64,000 nucleotides of DNA from Mycobacterium dioxanotrophicus (GCF_002157835.1 NZ_CP020809.1:4340001-4404000); one strand, 5' to 3'. Counted from the stretch's first letter, positions 45,210-54,393 are shown. A program made the numbers and translations. The notes: generated by a model from the letters alone, not told the origin.

Positions 45210-47284
45210 TCCAGGAATCCCCTGCGTGCATCGCCAGGAGCCGACTGTGGCTGCAGCTTCTTCAGCCGCTCCGACGAACTGAGCTGCCACGGAACCGAAG
45301 TCACCATCACGTTGGGCATGAACAGCAGCCGGCCCTTGAGCCGCAGCGCGCTCTGGTTGTGCAGCACCTGTTCCCACCAGTGCCCGACGACGTACTCGGG
45401 AATGAACACCGTGACGACGGTGCGGGGTGACTCGTTGGTGACCCGTCGGACGTAATCGAGCACCGGACGGGTGATCTCGCGGTATGGCGACGCGATGACC
45501 TTGAGCGGCACGCTGATGTCGCTGTCCTCCCACTGGTGTACCAGCGCGCGGGTCTCGGCGTCGTCGACGCTGACGGTGATCGCCTCGAGCGCGTCGGGTC
45601 GGGTGGCCCTGGCATAGGCCAGCGCGCGTTTGGTCGGCAGGTGCAGCTTCGACACCAGCACCACCGCATGGTTACGGCTGGGCAGGACAATGTCGCCCGG
45701 CTCGGCCGCGTCCTGTGCCCGCAGTTCGCGGGCCACCGTGTCGTAGTGCTTGTGGATCAGTTTCATCACGACGAACAGCGAGCCCATGGCCAGGATCGCG
45801 ATCCATGCGCCGGCCAGGAACTTGGTCAGCACGACGATCACCAGCACGGTGCCGGTCGCGGTGAGACCGATCGCGTTGATCACGCGCGAACGCATCATCT
45901 GCAGGCGCACCGTGCGGTCGGTTTCGGTGCGCAACAGCCGGGTCCAGTGCCGCACCATGCCGATCTGGCTGAACGTGAACGACACGAACACGCCGACGAT
46001 ATAGAGCTGGATCAACGCGGTGACCTCGGCCCGGAACGCCACCACGAACGCGATCGCCGCGAACGCCAGGAACAGGATGCCGTTCGAGAACGCCAACCGG
46101 TCACCCCGGGTGTGCAGCTGCCGCGGCAGGAACGAATCCTGAGCCAGGATCGAGCCCAGCACCGGGAAACCGTTGAACGCGGTGTTGGCCGCGAGCACGA
46201 GGATCAGTGCCGTCACACCGGCGATCAGGTACAGACCGATCGGAAAGTTGTGGAAGACCGCGTCGGCCAGCTGCGCGATGAGGGTCTTCTGGTGGTAGTC
46301 GGCGGGTGCGCCGATCAGCTGCTCCTGCGGACGCTCGGCGATCTTCACCCCGGTGGCCTTGGCCAGCAGGATGATGCCCATGAGCAGGCTCACCGAGATG
46401 ACACCGAGCAGCAGCAGAGTGGTGGCCGCGTTGCGCGACTTGGGTTTCTGGAACGCCGGCACACCGTTGCTGATGGCCTCGACACCGGTCAGTGCCGCCG
46501 AACCCGACGAGAACGCCCGCGCCACCAGGAATACCAGCGCGAACCCGAGCACGTCGCCGTGCTCGGAGTGCATCTCGAATCCGGCCGACTCTGCGCGCAG
46601 CGGGTGGCCCAGCACATAGATCTGGAACAGGCCCCAGCCCAGCATGATGTACATGCCGATCATGAACGCGTAGGTGGGAACCGCGAACGCAGTACCGGAC
46701 TCCCGGATGCCGCGCAGGTTCAACGACGCGAGCACCAGGATCGCGATGACGGCGATGAGCACCTTGTGCTGGGCGACGAACGGCACCGCCGACCCGATGT
46801 TCGACATGGCCGACGACGTGGACACGGCCACCGTCAGCACGTAGTCGACCATGAGCGCACTGGCCACCGTCAGGCCCGCGGTGGGCCCGAGGTTGGTGGT
46901 GACCACTTCGTAGTCGCCGCCACCGGATGGGTAGGCATGCACGTTCTGGCGGTAACTGGCGATCACGATCAGCATGACGCCGCCCACCGCAAGGCCGATC
47001 CACGGCGTCAGGGAATACGCACCGAGCCCGGCCACCGACAGCACCAGGAAGACTTCCTCGGGCGCGTACGCCACTGACGACAACGCGTCGGACGCGAAGA
47101 CCGGCAGCGCGATCCGCTTGGGCAACAGGGTGTGGGAGAGCTTGTCGCTGCGGAACGGCCGCCCCAGAACGAGCCGACGCGCTGCGGTCGAAAGCTTGGA
47201 CACGAGTGCCAAGGGTAAGCCCACGACCGAAGAGCGGTAGCGTTCCCACTGCACGGGTTGAGTTACAGCTTGCTTTTCAGCCAT
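45206..47284 (-). CDS. KimA-like APC-superfamily potassium importer (Rv2690c type)
   Basis: 692 residues from ATG 47284 (upstream frame would run into ceoB). About twelve helices begin with LPVFASDALSSVAYAPEE, then SYRQNVHAYPSGGGDYEV and GLTVASALMVDYVLTVAVS, the same motifs as Bacillus subtilis KimA, a K+/H+ symporter inhibited by c-di-AMP. The C-terminal ~150 residues are a soluble USP-like domain that in KimA binds the ligand. It is divergent from the K+-regulating proteins CeoB and CeoC, with only 16 bp between starts, supporting a joint role in K+ uptake. Confidence 0.85.
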   Translation of the reverse strand: MAEKQAVTQPVQWERYRSSVVGLPLALVSKLSTAARRLVLGRPFRSDKLSHTLLPKRIALPVFASDALSSVAYAPEEVFLVLSVAGLGAYSLTPWIGLAVGGVMLIVIASYRQNVHAYPSGGGDYEVVTTNLGPTAGLTVASALMVDYVLTVAVSTSSAMSNIGSAVPFVAQHKVLIAVIAILVLASLNLRGIRESGTAFAVPTYAFMIGMYIMLGWGLFQIYVLGHPLRAESAGFEMHSEHGDVLGFALVFLVARAFSSGSAALTGVEAISNGVPAFQKPKSRNAATTLLLLGVISVSLLMGIILLAKATGVKIAERPQEQLIGAPADYHQKTLIAQLADAVFHNFPIGLYLIAGVTALILVLAANTAFNGFPVLGSILAQDSFLPRQLHTRGDRLAFSNGILFLAFAAIAFVVAFRAEVTALIQLYIVGVFVSFTFSQIGMVRHWTRLLRTETDRTVRLQMMRSRVINAIGLTATGTVLVIVVLTKFLAGAWIAILAMGSLFVVMKLIHKHYDTVARELRAQDAAEPGDIVLPSRNHAVVLVSKLHLPTKRALAYARATRPDALEAITVSVDDAETRALVHQWEDSDISVPLKVIASPYREITRPVLDYVRRVTNESPRTVVTVFIPEYVVGHWWEQVLHNQSALRLKGRLLFMPNVMVTSVPWQLSSSERLKKLQPQSAPGDARRGFLE

Positions 47285-47300
47285 CGGAGAGGACCGTCGC

Positions 47301-47975
47301 GTGCGTGTAGTCGTCATGGGATGTGGCCGAGTGGGCGCATCGCTCGCGGACAGCCTGGCCCGCATCGGGCATGAAGTCGCCGTCATCGACCGCGACAGCA
47401 CCGCATTTCACCGGTTGTCCCCCGAGTTCCCCGGCGAACGGGTCCTCGGTATGGGGTTCGACCGTGATGTGCTGTTGCGCGCCGGTATCGAGGAGGCCGG
47501 CGCGTTCGCGGCGGTGTCCTCCGGTGACAACTCCAACATCATCTCGGCGCGGTTGGCCCGCGAGACCTTCGGCGTCGAACGCGTCGTCTCCCGCATCTAC
47601 GACGCCAAGCGTGCGGCCGTCTACGAGCGGCTCGGGATTCCGACGGTGGCCACCGTGCCGTGGACCACCGACCGTCTGCTCAACGTGCTGACGCGCGAGA
47701 CCGAGACCACCAAGTGGCGCGACCCCTCCGGCAGCGTGGGGGTCGCCGAGCTGGCCCTGCACGAGGGCTGGGCGGGGCGCAGGGTCACCTCACTGGAGGC
47801 CGCCACCGGCGGCCGGGTGGCCTTCATCCTGCGGTTCGGCAGCGGTTATCTGCCCGACGCGAAAACGGTCATCCAGGCCGGCGACGAAGTGTACCTCGCG
47901 GCCGTGTCCGGCCACATCGCCGAAGCCCTTGCCATCGCGGCGCTGCCGCCCAGTGAAGCTGTGGAGTCGGAATGA
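47301..47975 (+). CDS. ceoB: TrkA-type K+ uptake regulatory protein CeoB
   Basis: 224 residues, GTG 47301, with GGAGAGG 8 bp upstream. The N-terminal RCK Rossmann domain has MGCGRVGASLA and the acidic VIDRDS end of strand 2 (nucleotide binding). The C-terminal RCK_C half (~140-215) has the usual LPDAKTVIQAGDEVYLAA. It gates K+ transport in response to NAD or ADP/ATP. Equivalent to Rv2691; ceoC follows after 34 bp. Confidence 0.92.
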   Translation: MRVVVMGCGRVGASLADSLARIGHEVAVIDRDSTAFHRLSPEFPGERVLGMGFDRDVLLRAGIEEAGAFAAVSSGDNSNIISARLARETFGVERVVSRIYDAKRAAVYERLGIPTVATVPWTTDRLLNVLTRETETTKWRDPSGSVGVAELALHEGWAGRRVTSLEAATGGRVAFILRFGSGYLPDAKTVIQAGDEVYLAAVSGHIAEALAIAALPPSEAVESE

Positions 47976-48009
47976 AACACGCCACGGACGATCATGAGGA
48001 GGAGCGTCG

Positions 48010-48678
48010 ATGAAGGTCGCCATCGCCGGCGCCGGTGCCGTCGGCCGCTCCATCGCCAAAGAACTGTTGGAGAACAATCACGAGGTGACGCTGCTGGAGC
48101 GCAACCTCGAGCACATCGATGTCGACGCCATCCCGGCCGCGCACTGGCGTCTGGGGGACGCCTGTGAGATCACTGTGCTGGAGTCGCTGCAGCTGGAAAC
48201 GTTCGACGTCGTGATCGCGGCGACCGGCGACGACAAGGTCAATGTGGTCCTCAGCCTGCTGGCCAAGACGGAGTTCGCGGTGCCGCGTGTGGTGGCCCGC
48301 GTCAACGATCCCCGCAACGAGTGGCTGTTCGACGAGAACTGGGGTGTCGACGTCGCAGTGTCGACTCCGCGGATGCTGGCCTCACTGGTCGAAGAGGCGG
48401 TCGCCGTGGGCGATCTGGTGCGGCTGATGGAATTCCGCAAGGGCCAGGCCAACCTGGTGGAGATCACGCTGCCCGCCGACACTCCGTGGGGCGGCAAGCC
48501 GGTGAAACGGCTGAACCTCCCGCGCGACGCTTCGTTGGTCACCATCCTGCGTGGCCCGCGGGTCATCGTGCCCCAATCCGACGAACCTCTCGAGGGTGGC
48601 GACGAGCTGTTGTTCGTGACCGTCAGCGAGGTCGAGGACGAGTTGCGCGCACTGCTGCTGGACCCCACGGCGCGCTGA
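48010..48678 (+). CDS. ceoC: TrkA-type K+ uptake regulatory protein CeoC
   Basis: 222 residues, ATG 48010, RBS GAGGAG 5 bp upstream. An RCK_N domain with IAGAGAVGRSIA, then an RCK_C domain ending LEGGDELLFVTVSEVEDEL. It is homologous to CeoB and equivalent to Rv2692. The two are expected to form a mixed ring with the membrane transporter encoded divergently. Confidence 0.92.
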   Translation: MKVAIAGAGAVGRSIAKELLENNHEVTLLERNLEHIDVDAIPAAHWRLGDACEITVLESLQLETFDVVIAATGDDKVNVVLSLLAKTEFAVPRVVARVNDPRNEWLFDENWGVDVAVSTPRMLASLVEEAVAVGDLVRLMEFRKGQANLVEITLPADTPWGGKPVKRLNLPRDASLVTILRGPRVIVPQSDEPLEGGDELLFVTVSEVEDELRALLLDPTAR

Positions 48679-48690
48679 GCGGGAAACCGC

Positions 48691-49377
48691 TCAGTCGGTG
48701 CTTTCGACGCCTTGCTGCGCATGCAGGGCGTTGCGCGCGACGCGGATGGCCAGATAGGTCACGAGCGCTGCGGCTGCCGTCAGCGGCCAACCCATGGCGA
48801 TTCGGGCGACGCCCAGCCAACCGGTCTGGTCGGCTTGATACAGGTGCTGCTGCACCAGGAATCGCGACGCGAACACCACAACCCAGATGACGGTGGCGAT
48901 GTCGAAGGCCACGACAGCCTTACGCACCTCGCGCCAGTCCCGGTCGTGGGAGTTGACCCAGCCCCAGATGTAGCCCACCATCGGCCGCCGGATGAGTACC
49001 GAGACGCCGAACACCACGGCCCAGAACAACGACGTCCAGATGCCAAGCAGGAAAAAGCCTTTCGACTCCCCCACCACGTAGGCGATGAGCGCACTGATGC
49101 CGACGCCGAAAAAGCCGGAGACCGCGGGCTGAACCGAGTCATGCCGGATCAGCCGCCAGATGAGAATGAGAGTGGCCACACCGAGCGCCGCGCTGATCGC
49201 GGGCATCAGGCCGAACAACGTCGAAACCGGGACGAACACCACCACCGGCAGCGACGAGTAGATCAGGCCGCTGATACCGCCCATCTGATCCAAGATGGCC
49301 CGGCCTCGGGCAGCGGTGAGCTCAGGCTCGGGCTCACTCGTGGATGGTGCGGGAGCGCTGTCGTCGCTCAAGCTCAC
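48691..49377 (-). CDS. DUF3159 membrane protein (Rv2693c type)
   Basis: 228 residues, GTG at 49377 overlapping the upstream stop (GTGA). Six hydrophobic segments follow an acidic Ser/Pro-rich cytoplasmic N-terminus, with motifs RRPMVGYIWGWVNSHDRDWR and VIWVVVFASRFLVQQHLY characteristic of DUF3159. The function is unknown; it may be a transporter or membrane organiser. It is translationally coupled to the OB-fold gene. Confidence 0.87.
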   Translation of the reverse strand: MSLSDDSAPAPSTSEPEPELTAARGRAILDQMGGISGLIYSSLPVVVFVPVSTLFGLMPAISAALGVATLILIWRLIRHDSVQPAVSGFFGVGISALIAYVVGESKGFFLLGIWTSLFWAVVFGVSVLIRRPMVGYIWGWVNSHDRDWREVRKAVVAFDIATVIWVVVFASRFLVQQHLYQADQTGWLGVARIAMGWPLTAAAALVTYLAIRVARNALHAQQGVESTD

Positions 49378-49745
49378 TTCTGAATTTCGTAACGCGGGTT
49401 GTAGATCGCCTTGGTGCCGTTCTCCAGCTGTCCGACGCGGCCCTGCACGCGCAAGGTCCGGCCCGATTCGATACCGGGGATGCGGCGCTGGCCCAGCCAG
49501 ACCAGCATCACGGTGGCGGTGCCGTCGAACAGTTCGGCCTTCACGCCGCCGGAACAGCCTTTGCCGTTACATTCAACGCTGCGCAGGGTTCCGACCATGG
49601 TCACCTCCTGGCCGCGCTGGCAGTTGATCGCCTTCATCGCGCCGGTGTTGGCCGCCTCGTCACTGAGCTCTTCGACATCGAGTTGCTCGGGGTCTTCTGT
49701 CAGGCGTCGAGTTAGCCGGCGCAGATACCCTTCGGCCGTAGACAT
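49374..49745 (-). CDS. OB-fold nucleic acid-binding protein (Rv2694c type)
   Basis: 123 residues from ATG 49745, which has AGGAGAGG 2 bp upstream; an earlier start at 49784 has none. The C-terminal two thirds form an OB-fold: VTMVGTLRSVECNGKG, then LFDGTATVMLVWLGQRRIPG and LRVQGRVGQLENG. A Cys pair (VECNGKGCSGG) sits in a loop. It is conserved across actinobacteria. It probably binds single-stranded nucleic acid, but no role is known. Confidence 0.85.
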   Translation of the reverse strand: MSTAEGYLRRLTRRLTEDPEQLDVEELSDEAANTGAMKAINCQRGQEVTMVGTLRSVECNGKGCSGGVKAELFDGTATVMLVWLGQRRIPGIESGRTLRVQGRVGQLENGTKAIYNPRYEIQK

Positions 49746-49878
49746 GGCCTCTCCTGACCTTTCGCGGATTCTTTGTGAATCCACCCAACCATCGCCACGG
49801 TAGACCTCTTATTGCCCGAATGCCACGCGGGCGCGGGTCGGCGCGCCGATTCTCCCAAGTGCCAGGCAGGATCATGTG

Positions 49879-50577
49879 ATGAACGTCATTCTCCGAGGTG
49901 TCACCACAGTGCTGTTACCCGGCACCGGATCCGATGACGACTACGTTTACCGGGCGTTTTCCGACGCATTACATGAGGTCGGGGCGGTGTTGGTGACGCC
50001 GCCGCCTCAGCCGCACCGGCTCGTCGACGGTTACCGCGACGCACTCGACGACGCCGCCCGCTCCGGTCCGATCGCCGTCGGCGGGGTATCGATCGGAGCT
50101 GTTGTGGCGACCGCGTGGGCACTGGCCCATCCCGGCCGGACCGTGGCCGTGCTCGCTGCACTGCCGCCGTGGACAGGGTCTCCGGAGAACGCACCGGCGG
50201 CATTGCTGGCACGCCAGTCGGCACAGCTGCTGCGCCGTGACGGCCTGGCGGCCACGGTGGCGCAGATGAGAGCTTCCAGTCCGCCGTGGCTGGCCGACGA
50301 GCTGACCCGGTCCTGGGTCGGGCAGTGGCCGACACTGCCCGACGCGATGGAGGAGGCCGCGGGTCATGCCGCGCCCGATTGCGCTGACCTGGAACGACTG
50401 ACGGTACCGCTGGGGGTCGTGGTGGCGACCGACGATCCCGTACACCCGGCCGAGGTCGGCTTCGAATGGGTCTCCGCTGCGCCACGGGCCGCGCTGCGCA
50501 CCGTCACCCTGGAAGAGATGGGCGCGACGACGGGCGTCGTGGGCGCGGCGTGTGTGGCCGCGCTGCAGGAAGCGTGA
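49879..50577 (+). CDS. Alpha/beta hydrolase (Rv2695 type)
   Basis: 232 residues from ATG 49879 (AGGA 7-8 bp upstream; GTG 49876 also fits). It opens with the oxyanion-type TVLLPGTGSDDDYVYRAF, and the nucleophile elbow is GGVSIGAVVATAWA with Ser near 73. An Asp in VVATDDPVHPA is in the acid position. The last part is short and a His base is not obvious, so activity is uncertain. Equivalent to Rv2695. Confidence 0.8.
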   Translation: MNVILRGVTTVLLPGTGSDDDYVYRAFSDALHEVGAVLVTPPPQPHRLVDGYRDALDDAARSGPIAVGGVSIGAVVATAWALAHPGRTVAVLAALPPWTGSPENAPAALLARQSAQLLRRDGLAATVAQMRASSPPWLADELTRSWVGQWPTLPDAMEEAAGHAAPDCADLERLTVPLGVVVATDDPVHPAEVGFEWVSAAPRAALRTVTLEEMGATTGVVGAACVAALQEA

Positions 50578-50702
50578 GGGGCCGGCGCCGACACGATCCG
50601 CGAGTTCGACGAAAAAGTCGAAAATCCGAGCTGCCGACGACAGTTACGTCGAATTCGCGGGGGCTCGCCGACCTACCCGGCGGTGCTTGCTCCCACCCAG
50701 AC

Positions 50703-51458
50703 CTACCCGCCCGTGATGGTGCGGAGCTGCTGCATGGCCGACCCCTGCGCACTGCGCCGGGCCACCGGCTCGGGCTCCTGCTGCTGCAGTGGCGGCTGCT
50801 GCTGACCAGCCGCGGCCTGGGCGGCGGCCGCCTCCGCAGCGGCTGCCCGCAATTGGGCGGCCATCGGCTCGGGCAATTCCACCGCGAGCGGGGTGCGCAC
50901 CGGAAGCGGAGTCTCACCGCGCCGAATCACGGTGTCGGCCAAGGCAGTCCGGGCTTCGTCCGCGAGTGCGTCGACGGTGTCCGGAGCGCCGTTGACAACG
51001 CACCGCACCATCCAGCGGTACCCGTCAACCCCGATGAACCGCACCACGCCGCCGTTGCCGGCGCCGACCACCTCGCGGCCCCATCGCCCGTCCTCGATGG
51101 CGACAGACGCCGCGTCCTTCCGCAGCGAGTCGGCCAGTTCGGTTGCCACTTCGCGCCACAGCCCGGGGCTCTTGGGAGCCGCGTATGCCGCGATGGTGAA
51201 CCGACCGTTCGGTGTCACCACCCATACCGCACTGGGCGCGCCGGCCTCGTTGAGTTCGACCTGCACCTGCCCGCCGTCGGGCATCGGGATGAGTACCGAG
51301 CCCAGGTCGAGTCGGCCCTGGGCTGCCACCGCAGCGTCATCGAAGTCCTCGACGTCGAAGGGGCCCTCGAAGTCGTCGTCATCGGTCACCGCGTCGGCAG
51401 CCGAATCCAGCGCCGCGTCGTCGGTCGCCGGGTCTTTTTCATGTTTTCCGAATGCCAT
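50703..51458 (-). CDS. DUF3710 family protein (Rv2696c type)
   Basis: 251 residues from ATG 51458; a GTG at 51461 would overlap the dut stop. The N-terminal ~50 residues are acidic and disordered. The DUF3710 domain follows: LDLGSVLIPMPDGGQVQVEL, then SPGLWREVATELADSLRKDAA, and GVDGYRWMVRCVVNG, ending in a Gln/Pro/Ala-rich tail. It follows dut in all mycobacteria. Function unknown. Confidence 0.87.
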   Translation of the reverse strand: MAFGKHEKDPATDDAALDSAADAVTDDDDFEGPFDVEDFDDAAVAAQGRLDLGSVLIPMPDGGQVQVELNEAGAPSAVWVVTPNGRFTIAAYAAPKSPGLWREVATELADSLRKDAASVAIEDGRWGREVVGAGNGGVVRFIGVDGYRWMVRCVVNGAPDTVDALADEARTALADTVIRRGETPLPVRTPLAVELPEPMAAQLRAAAAEAAAAQAAAGQQQPPLQQQEPEPVARRSAQGSAMQQLRTITGG

Positions 51459-51922
51459 CACAAACTCGCATGTCCGCCGGAGGAACCGTAGCCACCTGCA
51501 CCACGGGAAGTATCGGCCAGGCCTGCCTCGTCGAACGAGGTCACCTCGACCAGTTCGGGAAGTTCTACCCGCAGCACCAGCAACTGGGCAATCCGATCCC
51601 CGCGGCTGATCACGATGGGCGTCTCGGGGTCGAGGTTGATCAGCGAGACCATGATCTCACCGCGGTAACCGGCGTCGATGGTGCCAGGGCTGTTGACGAT
51701 CGAAAGTCCCACGCGCGCAGCCAAACCCGAACGCGGGTGGACCAACCCCACCATGCCGTGCGGGATGGCCACGGCCACACCCGTCGGAACCAGCGCGCGC
51801 TGCCCGGGTGCCAGTTGGACGTCCTGCGCGCTGTACAGGTCGACGCCCGCGTCGCCGTCGTGCGCCCGGACGGGCATCGGGAGATCGCGGTCCAATCGGA
51901 CCACCGCCAGAGAGTTGGACAC
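51458..51922 (-). CDS. dut: dUTP pyrophosphatase (dUTPase)
   Basis: 154 residues from GTG 51922, giving exactly the M. tuberculosis length. Trimeric dUTPase motifs 1-5 are complete: [38 protein letters not shown] and the C-terminal [14 protein letters not shown] arm. It hydrolyses dUTP to dUMP, preventing uracil in DNA and feeding dTMP synthesis. The start is 9 bp after a minus-strand TAATCT, so a leaderless mRNA is likely. Confidence 0.95.
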   Translation of the reverse strand: MSNSLAVVRLDRDLPMPVRAHDGDAGVDLYSAQDVQLAPGQRALVPTGVAVAIPHGMVGLVHPRSGLAARVGLSIVNSPGTIDAGYRGEIMVSLINLDPETPIVISRGDRIAQLLVLRVELPELVEVTSFDEAGLADTSRGAGGYGSSGGHASL

Positions 51923-51930
51923 GACGTCAC

Positions 51931-51940
51931 AGATTACTCT
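51931..51940. promoter_or_regulatory. Overlapping divergent -10 elements for dut and DUF3093
   Basis: The 10-mer AGATTACTCT contains TACTCT (51935-51940) for the rightward gene, whose GTG is at 51948, and its complement contains TAATCT for dut, whose GTG is at 51922. Spacings of 8 and 9 bp fit leaderless initiation in both directions from one shared 10-bp site. Confidence 0.55.
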
Positions 51941-51947
51941 GAGCCAC

Positions 51948-52427
51948 GTGTCAGACACGCGCGCAACCACCCAAACCGTGCGCTACCGCGAGCGGTTGTG
52001 GGTGCCGTGGTGGTGGACTCTGCCGGCAGCAGTGCTGGCAGCGCTCATCGCCCTCGAGGTCAACCAGGCCGTTTCCGCATTGCCCAACTGGGTGTCGTTC
52101 GTGGTGCTGTTCGGCGTGGCGGGCGCGGTGCTGAGCTGGTTCAGCAAGGTCGAATTGCGTGTCGTGGCCCGGCCGGGCGGAGGCACCGAACTGTGGATCG
52201 GCGGCGCGCACCTGCCGACCAGTGCCATCGCCCGGACAGCGGAGGTGCCCCGCACTGCCAAAACGGCCGCCCTGGGTCGTCAGCTCGACCCGGCGGCCTA
52301 CGTAGTGCATCGGGCCTGGGTCGGCCCGATGGTGTTGGTGGTACTCGACGATCCGGATGACCCCACCCCGTACTGGCTGATCAGTACCCGTCATCCAGAC
52401 CGCGTGCTCGCCGCTCTGCAGGACTGA
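51948..52427 (+). CDS. DUF3093 membrane protein (Rv2698 type)
   Basis: 159 residues from GTG 51948, chosen by the TACTCT spacing and family length. Two membrane segments lie at ~25-65 ([21 protein letters not shown] and [17 protein letters not shown]). The cytoplasmic domain then shows [16 protein letters not shown] and [17 protein letters not shown], the DUF3093 signature. Always opposite dut in mycobacteria. Function unknown. Confidence 0.87.
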   Translation: MSDTRATTQTVRYRERLWVPWWWTLPAAVLAALIALEVNQAVSALPNWVSFVVLFGVAGAVLSWFSKVELRVVARPGGGTELWIGGAHLPTSAIARTAEVPRTAKTAALGRQLDPAAYVVHRAWVGPMVLVVLDDPDDPTPYWLISTRHPDRVLAALQD

Positions 52428-52436
52428 GCGCGCCGG

Positions 52437-52739
52437 TCAGGCGGCGCAGTCCGTGCAGATCATCACGCCATCCTTCTCACTGGCGAGGCGGCTGCGGTGG
52501 TGCACCAGGAAGCAGCTGGAGCAGGTGAACTCGTCAGCCTGCTTCGGAACCACCCGCACCGAAAGCTCTTCGCCGGAGAGATCAGCTCCCGGCAGCTCGA
52601 ACGATTCGGCGGATTCGGATTCGTCGACATCGACGACGGCCGACTGCGCCTCGTTACGCCGGGCCTTCAGCTCCTCTAGTGAGTCCTCGGAAACCTCGTC
52701 GGTTTCGGTTCGCCGCGGCGCGTCGTAATCGGTAGCCAT
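52437..52739 (-). CDS. DUF4193 zinc-ribbon protein (Rv2699c type)
   Basis: 100 residues from ATG 52739, the family's exact length, with GGGAGGGG upstream. Acidic N-terminal helix, then a C-terminal zinc ribbon: FTCSSCFLVHHRS and VMICTDCAA, with two CxxC pairs. It is strictly conserved in actinobacteria and of unknown role, probably regulatory or protein-binding. Confidence 0.88.
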   Translation of the reverse strand: MATDYDAPRRTETDEVSEDSLEELKARRNEAQSAVVDVDESESAESFELPGADLSGEELSVRVVPKQADEFTCSSCFLVHHRSRLASEKDGVMICTDCAA

Positions 52740-52834
52740 AAGCGCTATCCCCTCCCTAAACCTTGCAGCAGAGGTTTGTACCAGCGTCGAACGCATTACC
52801 CAAACGATTCGTGCCCTTATTGCCACATGTTGCA

Positions 52835-52852
52835 GTGTGATTTACATCACAC
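52835..52852. promoter_or_regulatory. CRP-type palindrome between DUF4193 and cei
   Basis: GTGTGA-TTTACA-TCACAC matches the TGTGA-N6-TCACA consensus of cAMP receptor proteins at every defined base. It lies 42 bp before the -10 TAGAGT (52894-52899) of cei, where an activator could sit, and 96 bp upstream of the divergent DUF4193 start. Confidence 0.6.
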
Positions 52853-52905
52853 CGTTGTCCCGACTCTGCCGCTGTGCAGGGCAACCATGCCTTTAGAGTG
52901 CAGGG

Positions 52906-53556
52906 GTGGTCGCACAAATCACCGACGGCACCGCGTTCGACCGACACGGTCGGCCGTTCCGTCGGCGTAACACCGTCCCCGCCATCGTGCTGTTCGCCAT
53001 CCTGGCGGTGGTCTCGCTGGTGGTGTGGATCGTCGCGCTCAATCGGCCGGCAGACGTCCGCGAGGCCACGGTGTGCAACCCACCACCACCTGCCACCGAT
53101 CCCGCGACTCCGAAGCTGGGCGAACAGGTGGCGAGGTCGGCAATGACCGACACCACCCCCGCGGCACTCAGCGACACCAAGATCCGGGTGCTCAACGCCA
53201 GCGGACAGGGCGGTCAAGCGGGCGAGATCGCCGGCGAACTGCGGGACCTGGGTTTCGCCCAGCCCGAAGCCGCCAACGATCCGATCTACACCCACACCCG
53301 ACTGGAATGCCAGGGCCAGATCCGGTTCGGTCCGACGGGTCGAGCCGCCGCGGCGGCGGTCTGGCTGGTGGCGCCGTGCACCGAGTTGTTCCAGGACGAA
53401 AGGCCGGACGCCACAGTCGATCTGGCGTTGGGTACGGAATTCACCGAGCTGGCGAGCAGCGACGACATCAACGCCGTACTGGCCAGCCTGCGCCCGGACG
53501 CCACCGGGCCCGCCGATTCGGCGCTGCTGTCAAAGATCCATACCGGCGTCTGCTAA
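52906..53556 (+). CDS. cei: Cell envelope integrity protein Cei (LytR_C domain)
   Basis: 216 residues from GTG 52906; TAGAGT 7 bp upstream supports a leaderless start. A short cytoplasmic N-terminus with FDRHGRPFRRRN is followed by one TM at ~25-47 and an extracytoplasmic LytR_C domain (IRVLNASGQGGQAGEIAGEL). Rv2700 (Cei) is needed for envelope stability and virulence in M. tuberculosis. The convergent suhB gene overlaps its end by 27 bp. Confidence 0.9.
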   Translation: MVAQITDGTAFDRHGRPFRRRNTVPAIVLFAILAVVSLVVWIVALNRPADVREATVCNPPPPATDPATPKLGEQVARSAMTDTTPAALSDTKIRVLNASGQGGQAGEIAGELRDLGFAQPEAANDPIYTHTRLECQGQIRFGPTGRAAAAAVWLVAPCTELFQDERPDATVDLALGTEFTELASSDDINAVLASLRPDATGPADSALLSKIHTGVC

Positions 53557-54393
53557 CGCATCACGCAGCGCGGTGGCGACGCCGGGAGCCGCAGCACCCA
53601 CGCGTCCCGCGCCCGCGATGCCCGGCAACCACACCTTGGCCCCGGCCTCGGCGGCGATCAACGCCCCTGCCGCCCAGTCCCACACGTGCACGCCTTCTTC
53701 GTAATACGCGTCGAGTTGCCCCGCGGCGACCATGCACAGATCCAGCGCGCACGAGCCGAGCCGTCGCATGTCCCGGACCGCGGGCAGCAGCTGTGCGAGT
53801 ACCTCGGCCTGTCGGCGCCGCTGTTCGGGGACGTAGGCGAATCCCGTGCCCACCAGGGCCATGCCCAGATCGTCGACCGCCGTGCACCGCAGCGGCGTGC
53901 TGACCCCGTCGTGGAGCACGGCGGCGCCCTGTCCCAGTGCCGCCGAATACACCGATCCGGCGGCGACATTGGCGACGGCGCCGGCCACCGACCGGCCGTC
54001 GAGCTGGACAGCCACCGACACGGCATAGGCCGGGATGCCGTAGACGAAGTTCACGGTGCCGTCGATGGGGTCGATCACCCAGCGCAGCCCGTCACTGCCG
54101 CTGCGGCCGCCCTCTTCCTCGCCGAGGATCTCGTCGTCGGGCCGCAGTACGGCAAGCCGCTCGCGCAACCATCGCTCGGTCTCGGTATCGACGATCGTCA
54201 CCGGGTCGGTCCGCGTGCTCTTAGAACGGACAGTGCGCACGTCGTCATCTGCTTGATGTGCTTGGCCCGCGTCGTCCGAAACCCCCTCTCCGAATACCTC
54301 GATACGACGGCGTCGGACGAGTGCGGCGGCCTCGGTCGCCAACTGTTCGGCTACTCCGCGCAGGACGGCCGGGTCGGTGCTGTTGTCTGTCAC
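53530..54393 (-). CDS. suhB: Inositol-1-monophosphatase family SuhB
   Basis: 287 residues, GTG at 54393. Metal-site motifs are LGEEEGG, WVIDPIDGTVNF and the C-terminal VHVWDWAAGALI. These residues define the Li+-sensitive IMPase fold. In M. tuberculosis SuhB (Rv2701c) dephosphorylates inositol monophosphate, feeding phosphatidylinositol and mannoside synthesis. No sign of inactivation. Confidence 0.94.
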   Translation of the reverse strand: MTDNSTDPAVLRGVAEQLATEAAALVRRRRIEVFGEGVSDDAGQAHQADDDVRTVRSKSTRTDPVTIVDTETERWLRERLAVLRPDDEILGEEEGGRSGSDGLRWVIDPIDGTVNFVYGIPAYAVSVAVQLDGRSVAGAVANVAAGSVYSAALGQGAAVLHDGVSTPLRCTAVDDLGMALVGTGFAYVPEQRRRQAEVLAQLLPAVRDMRRLGSCALDLCMVAAGQLDAYYEEGVHVWDWAAGALIAAEAGAKVWLPGIAGAGRVGAAAPGVATALRDALADAGMDL

